64,000 nt of DNA from Gammaproteobacteria bacterium (lineage in GTDB: Bacteria > Pseudomonadota > Gammaproteobacteria > HTCC5015). Each line of letters begins with the position of its first letter. Position 1 is the first letter of the stretch. A model generated the notes under the pieces. It saw nothing but the letters and a program-made list of their open reading frames with translations. It did no database searches and had not been told where the DNA came from. Both the position numbers and the translations under genes were made by a program. Of the stretch, positions 57,454-64,000 are shown piece after piece. The stretch lies in the NCBI GenBank assembly GCA_026004975.1, contig BPKE01000001.1:437788-501787 (forward strand). Direction: 5' to 3'.

Positions 57454-58812
57454 TTACTTGGCGCGACGCTCGTTGTGGGCCGCCACGATCCCCGCGCTCT
57501 GCTCTTCGAGCACGTGGATGAGGTTGCGGCTGCGGGTGTTGACGATGCTGTGCAGCAGGGTCATCGGGATCGCCACCCACAGGCCCAGCATGGTGGTGAC
57601 CAGCGCCTGGGAGATGCCGCCGGCCATCAGCTTCGGATCGCCGGCGCCGAACAGGGTGATCGCCTGGAAGGTGTTGATCATCCCGGTGACGGTGCCGAGC
57701 AGGCCGAGCAGCGGCGCGACCACGGCGATGATCTTCAGGAAACCGACGCCTTTGACGATCTGCGGCGTTTCCTTGAGGATCGCCTCGCTGAGCTTGAGCT
57801 CGAGCGTCTCGGTGTCCACCGACTTGTTCTGCTGGTAGACCTTGAGGATGCGCCCGAGCGGGTTGTCGTCTGCCGGATTCGGGTCGGCGATCTGTCGCTC
57901 GACGCGGGCGGCGATACCGCGCAGGGCCAGCCAGCGGACGATCGCCAGGATCAGGCCGATGATGCCGAAGGCGATGATGATGTAACCGATCACGCCGCCC
58001 TGCTGGATGCGCTCCATGGCGTCGGGCGCCTGCACCAGGGCCGCCAGGATCTGGCCGCGCGAGGGGTCGATCGCGAAGGGCACGTAGCCGGACTGCGCCG
58101 CTTCCAGGTCGACCGCCGTGGCGGTGTAACGGCCGGCCGGCTGGCGCGGCAGCTCCACCAGGCTGTCGGTCTCGGGGTTGTACTTGAGGTACTTGCCTTC
58201 GGAGACCAGATTGAAGGCGCCGACACGCACCACCGGCCGGTTGCGCGCTTCGCCGTCCGGCGAGCTGACCCGCGCCTCGAACCGCGCGACCTCGGCGGAG
58301 GCCGCCATCTCACGGGTCATCTCGTAGACCACCCGCTGGATCTCCTCGATGGAGGCGAGCTCGGTGGCGGTCCCCATCTTCTTGGCGAGCGCTTCGAGGA
58401 ATTCGCCGCGGTTCGGATACTGGGCGCTGATGTTGGAGGTCTCGAAGCGGCCGCGCAGGTCACCGGAGACCTGTTGCAGCACACCGAACAGCTCGCGCAG
58501 GGCGCCGAGACGCTCATTGAGCTGCTGGGTGAGCTGAGCCAGCTCCTGTTCCTGACGGTTGAAGGTGTCCTCGAGCTGCACGGCGCGACGCTCTTCGGCG
58601 TTGCGCTCGGCGATCGCCTGGTTCAGCAGCGCCTGCTGGCGGTTCTTTTCGCGCAGGAATTCCTGTTCGCGCTTCTTGTATTCGGCGGTTTCGAGGATCT
58701 GGACGCGCTGGATCTGCTTGAGCAGCTCGTCCAGGGTTTTGGGCTGGGCGGCGGCGACGGCCGAACCCAGGCCCGCCGCGACGGCGAAGACAGTGAGGAT
58801 GACGCGCTTCAT
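57454..58812 (-). CDS. MotA/TolQ/ExbB family protein with large N-terminal periplasmic domain (TtpC-like)
   Basis: Signal-like N-terminus, coiled coil (EYKKREQEFLREKNRQQALLNQAIAERNAEERRA), then VGFLKIIAVVAPLLGLLGTVTGMINTFQAITLFGAGDPKLMAGGISQALVTTMLGLWVAIPMTLLH. Confidence 0.92.
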   Translation of the reverse strand: MKRVILTVFAVAAGLGSAVAAAQPKTLDELLKQIQRVQILETAEYKKREQEFLREKNRQQALLNQAIAERNAEERRAVQLEDTFNRQEQELAQLTQQLNERLGALRELFGVLQQVSGDLRGRFETSNISAQYPNRGEFLEALAKKMGTATELASIEEIQRVVYEMTREMAASAEVARFEARVSSPDGEARNRPVVRVGAFNLVSEGKYLKYNPETDSLVELPRQPAGRYTATAVDLEAAQSGYVPFAIDPSRGQILAALVQAPDAMERIQQGGVIGYIIIAFGIIGLILAIVRWLALRGIAARVERQIADPNPADDNPLGRILKVYQQNKSVDTETLELKLSEAILKETPQIVKGVGFLKIIAVVAPLLGLLGTVTGMINTFQAITLFGAGDPKLMAGGISQALVTTMLGLWVAIPMTLLHSIVNTRSRNLIHVLEEQSAGIVAAHNERRAK

Positions 58813-59609
58813 TGGGCCGACTCCGGAGCGGGAACGGGCAGGATGACCAGATCGGGGGCGGTCTGCTTCTGGGCGATCTTGATGCCTTTGGCGATGTTCG
58901 AGCGCACGCGACCGCTGGTCACCGGCTCCCACTGGCCCGCCTCGCGGTTCCAGTAGCCGGCGTACTTGCCGTCCGGGGTCTGGTAGACCATCGCGACGCG
59001 GCCGACACGCAGCACCTGGACTTCGCGTTCGGCGCCATCGATGTCGAGGTTCTGGGTGTAGACCTCGATGGTGTCACCGAAATCCAGCTCCGCCTCGTAA
59101 GCGCGCAGCACCTGGCGGAATTTTTCCGCCACCGACACGTCCGAATCGTCCATCAGGTCTTCGAGGAAAGCGATGCGGCGCTGGCGCTCTTCGAGCTGGA
59201 AGGGCATGTCGAGCGCGATGAACTGCTTGAGCCCCTCGATCATGTTGAGCATCTGCGGCACGATCTGCCGCTGCATGACCTGGACCTGCTCCATGGTGTT
59301 GCGGATGCGCTCCATCTCGGCGCGCTGGTTGACGATCTGCTTGCTCATCTGCTTGTTGTAGATGCGCAGGCCCTCGGTTTCCTTGAGCACGGCCTTGTAC
59401 TGGTTGTACAAGTCGCGCCGCTCGTCGCTGAGCTTGTCGATCCGCTCCTGGGATTCGGCCGCCAGGCGGAGCTTCTTCTGTTCCGCGGCGATGATGTCTT
59501 TGAGCTCCGCGGCCGCGCCGGCACCGGTGGCCAGCACGAGCGCGAGCAGCGAACCCGTCAACGCTCGGCGGCGCCGCGACGCCCCCGAACCGCTGCTTTG
59601 GAATCTCAT
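58809..59609 (-). CDS. DUF3450-like exported coiled-coil protein
   Basis: Signal peptide; AAAELKDIIAAEQKKLRLAAESQERIDKLSDERRDLYNQYKAVLKETEGLRIYNKQMSKQIVNQRAEMERIRNTMEQVQ; upstream of the TtpC-like gene. Confidence 0.88.
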   Translation of the reverse strand: MRFQSSGSGASRRRRALTGSLLALVLATGAGAAAELKDIIAAEQKKLRLAAESQERIDKLSDERRDLYNQYKAVLKETEGLRIYNKQMSKQIVNQRAEMERIRNTMEQVQVMQRQIVPQMLNMIEGLKQFIALDMPFQLEERQRRIAFLEDLMDDSDVSVAEKFRQVLRAYEAELDFGDTIEVYTQNLDIDGAEREVQVLRVGRVAMVYQTPDGKYAGYWNREAGQWEPVTSGRVRSNIAKGIKIAQKQTAPDLVILPVPAPESAQ

Positions 59610-59809
59610 CTCTTTCGATCTCCCGGTTGCATCAAAACGCTGAGTGTGGCGACGTTGTCGCACCCGGCCCGCCGGGCCCGACAGCGCGTGGCTTCCGCGA
59701 ACGTCGCCGAATCATAACACAACCTTTTCGACGCGCTCCACATAAGATACGTCGGCCCAAGACGAAAAGAAATCCCCGCCGACTCAAAGACTTACTTGAA
59801 GATGCGGGC

Positions 59810-59840
59810 AAAAAAAAACCCGCCGCGTGAAACGGCGGGT
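59810..59840 (-). terminator. Rho-independent terminator downstream of TonB-dependent receptor
   Basis: Minus strand: ACCCGCCG-TTTCACG-CGGCGGGT followed by an 8-9 nt T-run. Confidence 0.92.
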
Positions 59841-59942
59841 GACCCCCCTTGCGATTGTCCGGCCGGGCCGCCGGCGGCGATCCCGGCTCAACCGCGCATA
59901 CCCATAAGACGAACGAGCGGCCGATTTTGGGAATGGAACGTC

Positions 59943-62366
59943 TCACCAGTGGTAGGTCCAGGTGCTGCCGAGCAGCCGCGGCGGTTCCAGGCGCGCCGCC
60001 GGCGACGGCCCCAGGCCCGGGGCGCGATCGAAGTAAACGGCCGCATCGAGGGCGTTGCGCGCCCACACCGCCAGGCTCCAACGGGCGTCGTGCGGCCGGT
60101 AGTCGAGCCACAGGTCGAAGCGGCGCTGCTCGGGCCAGGCGGTGCCGCCCGCACCGTCTTCGGCCGCGCCGATGCGGCTGGCGTCCACGCGCATGCCCCA
60201 GGCCCCATCCGGGCCGTCCGCGAACAGGTAGCGCAGCGACAAGGCCAGGGCGGCGCGCGGTGCATAAGGCAGCCGCGGGCCGCCGTCGGCGACCGCGTCT
60301 TGCAGCGCGGCGCTGAGCGCGACACCCAGGGCCGGCAGCGGCCGCGCCTGGATCTCCAGCTCGACGCCCGTCACCCGAGCCGCCTCCAACACCACCGGAC
60401 GGTTCAGCCCCCAGCGATCCCAAGGCACGCTGCGCAGATCGTCATAGCGGTCGCGGTAGGCACCCACATTGATCTTGATCCGGCGGGCGAACAGGGCCGC
60501 CTGGAGACCGGCCTCGGTCGACGTGCGGCGTTCGTCGGGCAGGATGCGGCCGGCCAACGCCGCACGAGCCGGGGTGCCGGGATACACCGGCGGGCGGCGG
60601 CTTTCGCCGACGGCCAGGTAACCCGCCCAGTCCTCGCCGGGGCGCCATGTCAGCGACAGCCGGGCGGCGTCGCTGCGGTCCCGACGGCTGTCGCCGAAGG
60701 TGAACGCGGATTCTTGCAACAGCGGGTGGCCGGCCGAGGCCGCCGAGCCCGCCGCGTCCACGGCCCAGTGCTGCGCGATCACCCCGAGCCCGGCACCGAA
60801 CGTCGCCTCCAGGCGCGCGCCCAGTCGGCGAGCGACATGCCCCCAGAGCCAGCCCTGTTCGCGTCGCAGATGCTGATGCCAACGCGTCTCGCCCAGATCG
60901 AAGCCGGCCAGCCCCAGGGCTTTGTCCACACGCCCCTCGTCACGCGCCAGGCGCAAACCGACTTGCCACCACCAGGCCGCTCCCCGCCCCGGCGCCGCCC
61001 AGGCCTGCCAGTCGAACAAGGCGCCATCGCTTTGCTCTGCATGGGTCTTGACCGCGAGCGCCACGGCACTCTGGTCCAGGTCGTAACGGCCTTGCAACCG
61101 ATGGCCGCGGACGGCGAAGGTGAGGCGCTGCCCCTGCTCCGGGCCGTCGCGACGCAGGGTGAATCGCCAGCCGTGCTGGTCGAGACGTTCGGGACCGGCA
61201 CCGTCGACGCGCGCCGTGCGCTCGGGCGTCGACGGCGGCTCGAGCGCTTGGCCTTCGGCGTAACGAAAACCCGCGCCGGGCCGGATGCTGTAAAGCACCG
61301 CCGTCTGGCGGGCGCGTTCGGCGTCGGCGGCGAACTGCCACGCCCACTCGCCCAGGACCCCGTCCAGCGTCAGGCGCGCGGCCCGACCGTCGGCGGCGTC
61401 GTCCGCCACCGCACCGGCGACGAGGTTGTCGCTGAACGCCCCGTGCGCGAAGCGCGCGACGGCGAACCGCCCGGCGATGCGCTCACCCAGCGCCCCCTCG
61501 ACGCTCACCACCGTATCGACCACACCCCGCCCGCCGACCGCCCACAGCGCACTGCCGGCGGGCGTGCGCGCCGCCGGGCGGGTGGCATAGAGCAAGACGC
61601 CTCCCGCGGCCAGCGGGCCGTAGCGCAGCGCCTGGTCGTCACGCAGCACGTCGACCCGGTCGAGCTCGTACAAGGCCGTGTTGGCCGGACCGCCGCGCAC
61701 CAGGGGCACGCCGTCCAGATAGACGCCGAGCGCGGGTTCGAGCCCCAGGTCGTCGCCGCCGCGCACCACGCCGCGCAGGCCGATGGCGGTGCGGCCGCGC
61801 TCCCCGGCCAGCACGGTCAAGCCCGGCACGAAGGGCACCAGGTCCTCGGTCCGGCGCACGCCGCGCGCTTCCAGCTCCTCGCCGTCGAAGGCGCTGCGGC
61901 TCAGGCTCAGGGCGCGCTCGGGCCGGTAGGGCCCGCTCGAGGTGACCAGGATCTGCTCTATCGGCAAACCCTCGTCGCGCCGCCGCCGCGCCGCCCAGCG
62001 GCGGCGGTCCGCCGCCGGCTTGACCGTCACGGTCTGCGGATCCAGAAAGTCGAACACCAGGCCCGTGTTGGCCAGCAGTCGTGCCAGCGCCTCGCGCGGC
62101 GTGTAGCGGCCGCGCAGCGGCCCGGCGATCAAGCCGTCGGTCACCGCCCCCGGCACCAGCACTTGCACCCGGCTCTGATAGGAAAAGTCCAACAACGCGC
62201 CGGCCAGCGGCTGGCGGGGAATGTCGAAAAAGAGGGTCGGCGCCGGATCCGCGACCGCGACCCCGGCGGCGAACGAAACGATCAGAACGACGAATCGATA
62301 CAGGAACAGCGTCAGGCACCCGTAGACACGGCGCCGGGCCCGCTCGGCGCCCGCGGACGCGATCAA
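59943..62366 (-). CDS. TonB-dependent receptor with N-terminal STN (secretin/TonB) domain
   Basis: STN: FDIPRQPLAGALLDFSYQSRVQVLVPGAVTDGLIAGPLRGRYTPREALARLLANTGLVFDF; TonB-box-like LPIEQILVTS; plug GVYLDGVPLVRGGPANTALYELDRVDVLRDDQALRYG; C-terminal barrel. Likely TTG start overlapping the fecR stop. Confidence 0.88.
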   Translation of the reverse strand: MIASAGAERARRRVYGCLTLFLYRFVVLIVSFAAGVAVADPAPTLFFDIPRQPLAGALLDFSYQSRVQVLVPGAVTDGLIAGPLRGRYTPREALARLLANTGLVFDFLDPQTVTVKPAADRRRWAARRRRDEGLPIEQILVTSSGPYRPERALSLSRSAFDGEELEARGVRRTEDLVPFVPGLTVLAGERGRTAIGLRGVVRGGDDLGLEPALGVYLDGVPLVRGGPANTALYELDRVDVLRDDQALRYGPLAAGGVLLYATRPAARTPAGSALWAVGGRGVVDTVVSVEGALGERIAGRFAVARFAHGAFSDNLVAGAVADDAADGRAARLTLDGVLGEWAWQFAADAERARQTAVLYSIRPGAGFRYAEGQALEPPSTPERTARVDGAGPERLDQHGWRFTLRRDGPEQGQRLTFAVRGHRLQGRYDLDQSAVALAVKTHAEQSDGALFDWQAWAAPGRGAAWWWQVGLRLARDEGRVDKALGLAGFDLGETRWHQHLRREQGWLWGHVARRLGARLEATFGAGLGVIAQHWAVDAAGSAASAGHPLLQESAFTFGDSRRDRSDAARLSLTWRPGEDWAGYLAVGESRRPPVYPGTPARAALAGRILPDERRTSTEAGLQAALFARRIKINVGAYRDRYDDLRSVPWDRWGLNRPVVLEAARVTGVELEIQARPLPALGVALSAALQDAVADGGPRLPYAPRAALALSLRYLFADGPDGAWGMRVDASRIGAAEDGAGGTAWPEQRRFDLWLDYRPHDARWSLAVWARNALDAAVYFDRAPGLGPSPAARLEPPRLLGSTWTYHW

Positions 62367-63391
62367 CCGCGCCGGAACAGCAGGATCTGGTCCGCGGCCT
62401 CGACCACCCGCACGGGGTAGATGCGCTCCAGGCCGTTCAGCCAGGCATCGAGTCGATCGGCGTACACCGTGCCGGTGAAGCGCAGGCCGCGCAAGGACTC
62501 GTCGGCCAGGGCCACCGGCTTGCTGCTGTAACGGGCGACGTCCTCGAGCACGGCGGCGAGCGGTTCTTCGACGTAGGCGAGGCGCCCGGCGCGCCAGGCC
62601 AAGGCGGCCGCCGGATCGGGCACGGTGCGCGCCTGCCACAGCGTCCCGCCGTCGAAGGCGAGCGCCTGGCCCGAAGCGAGGCGCGCCCGACGCGCCGAGG
62701 CGTCTTGTTCCACGGCGACGACACCCTCGACCACGGTCACGGTCACCTCGTTGCGGCGGCGGCGGATGTTGAAAGCGGTGCCGAGCGCCTGGACACGGCC
62801 GACGCCCAGGTCGACGAGGAAAGGACGCGCCGGATCGTGCGCCACTCGGAAGTAGCCCTCGCCGGTCAGGAGGCGCAGTCGGCGCCGGTGCGCATCGAAA
62901 TGCCATTCCAGACGGCTGCGCGGACCGAGTTCCACCGTCGAACCGTCCGGCAACGCCACGCGCCGCTGCTCGGCCACCGCCGTCTGGTACACCGCCGGCG
63001 GCTCCGGCGCCGCGGCCCGCCACAGCCCCCAGCCGCCCAGGGCCGCGATGAGCACGGCGGCGGCCGCCGCCCAGCGGCGCCGGCGGGGCGCAGGCGGCGC
63101 GGCCTTGGCGCCCGGCAGCGGCAGGGGCTCGCGGCCGTCGTAGCGGTCGGCGGCCAATTCCTCGGGGCTGGGCCAGGGCAACCGTTCGCCGGGCAGCGCG
63201 TCCAGCGCCGCCCACAAGGCGCTCACCCGCCGGTAGGCCTGGCGGTGGCGCGGATCGGAGCGGCACCAGCGCTGGAAGACGTCCACCGCCTCGGGCCGGG
63301 CGCCGCGCTCGCGCAACCACAAATGCCAACGCGCCGCCTGTTCGAGGATCAGCCGGTCTTCATTGACGGTGCCGGAGCCGCGCTTGTTCAC
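62363..63391 (-). CDS. FecR-family anti-sigma factor/regulator
   Basis: WHLWLRERGARPEAVDVFQRWCRSDPRHRQAYRRVSALW, single TM, YQTAVAEQRRVALPDGSTVELGPRSRLEWHF, GEGYFRVAHDPARPFLVDLGVGRVQALGTAFNIRR. Confidence 0.93.
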   Translation of the reverse strand: MNKRGSGTVNEDRLILEQAARWHLWLRERGARPEAVDVFQRWCRSDPRHRQAYRRVSALWAALDALPGERLPWPSPEELAADRYDGREPLPLPGAKAAPPAPRRRRWAAAAAVLIAALGGWGLWRAAAPEPPAVYQTAVAEQRRVALPDGSTVELGPRSRLEWHFDAHRRRLRLLTGEGYFRVAHDPARPFLVDLGVGRVQALGTAFNIRRRRNEVTVTVVEGVVAVEQDASARRARLASGQALAFDGGTLWQARTVPDPAAALAWRAGRLAYVEEPLAAVLEDVARYSSKPVALADESLRGLRFTGTVYADRLDAWLNGLERIYPVRVVEAADQILLFRRG

Positions 63392-63939
63392 GATTCGGCC
63401 GTTTGCTCGAGCCGCGCCCGACAGTAGACCAGGGCGCGCAGGACGTACTTGCGGACCATGCTTTCGCTCACCGCCAGGCGGCGGGCGATCTCGGGATAAT
63501 CACGCTCCTCGAATTTGTAATAGAGGAAGGCGCTGCGGCACTTGGGCGGCAATTCGGCGATCACCGCCAACAGGCGTTCGACGGTGAGCACGCATTCGGC
63601 CAGTTCCTCGGGCCCGCCGTCGTCCGCCGGCAAGTCGTTGGCGTCGAAATCCGCCTCGATTTCGTCGTCGCCGCGCAGGCGGCGCCGGCGCAAGGCGTCG
63701 ATGGCGAGGTTGCGGGCGGCGCGGTAGATGAAGGCCTTGGGGTTGCGGATGCGCTCCGGCGCCGGCTCGCCCAACAAACGTTCGTAGACCTGCTGGGCCA
63801 CGTCCTCGGCTTCGTCTTCGCTGCCGAGGCGCTGGCTCAGGTACTGGCGCAGGGCGCGGTGCTCACGCCGATAGAAATCGAGGATCAGACGCCGGGCGCT
63901 CGTCTCATCGGAAGGGGCCAGGCCCCGCTTTGCCGTCAT
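63388..63939 (-). CDS. FecI-like ECF RNA polymerase sigma factor
   Basis: LRQYLSQRLGSEDEAEDVAQQVYERLL, NPKAFIYRAARNLAIDALRRRR, LPPKCRSAFLYYKFEERDYPEIARRLAVSESMVRKYVLRALVYCR. Confidence 0.92.
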   Translation of the reverse strand: MTAKRGLAPSDETSARRLILDFYRREHRALRQYLSQRLGSEDEAEDVAQQVYERLLGEPAPERIRNPKAFIYRAARNLAIDALRRRRLRGDDEIEADFDANDLPADDGGPEELAECVLTVERLLAVIAELPPKCRSAFLYYKFEERDYPEIARRLAVSESMVRKYVLRALVYCRARLEQTAES

Positions 63940-64000
63940 CGCGACCGTCCTCTGTTGCGGCCTGGCAGCCATTCTCCACGCCCTTCCCGGCCCTGGCAAG

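Noticed and set aside
59796-62420. 874-aa + strand ORF
   Set aside because: Antisense to the TonB-dependent receptor and crosses its terminator.
62367-63329. N-terminal 321 aa of ORF 59943..63329
   Set aside because: Out-of-frame overlap with fecR; the sequence is low-complexity Arg/Gly/Ala. The receptor begins at about 62366.

Overview
GC-rich chromosomal window, most likely from a gammaproteobacterium (nlpD-rpoS, ftsK-lolA-rarA, lptFG-pepA-holC-valS and parC/parE neighbourhoods). Most of it is core genome: amino-acid biosynthesis, cell envelope, molybdopterin genes, scpAB, topoisomerase IV, and dsbC/xerD. No tRNA, rRNA, CRISPR array or transposase was recognised. Points worth a second look: (1) lolA, an smr-family gene and a yciO/sua5-family gene are each broken or mis-fused by what looks like one extra C in a C-run, and a Sbal_3080-like lipoprotein gene has an in-frame TAA right after its lipobox; (2) trpS and scpA form one continuous ORF; (3) the parE/addA-like intergenic region holds a strong orphan terminator preceded by small hairpins and repeated ANGGA motifs, a candidate CsrA/RsmA-binding sRNA; (4) a compact cassette (coiled-coil membrane protein, VWA/MIDAS lipoprotein, PDE-like HD hydrolase) at 39.0-42.2 kb may be an uncharacterised envelope signalling module; (5) an 11-gene, 11.3-kb same-strand block pairs fecI-fecR-STN/TonB receptor with a TtpC-type ExbB/ExbD/TonB system carrying three tandem TonB C-terminal-domain proteins, one apparently soluble and periplasmic. 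Family assignments come from reading the translations; no database search was run.
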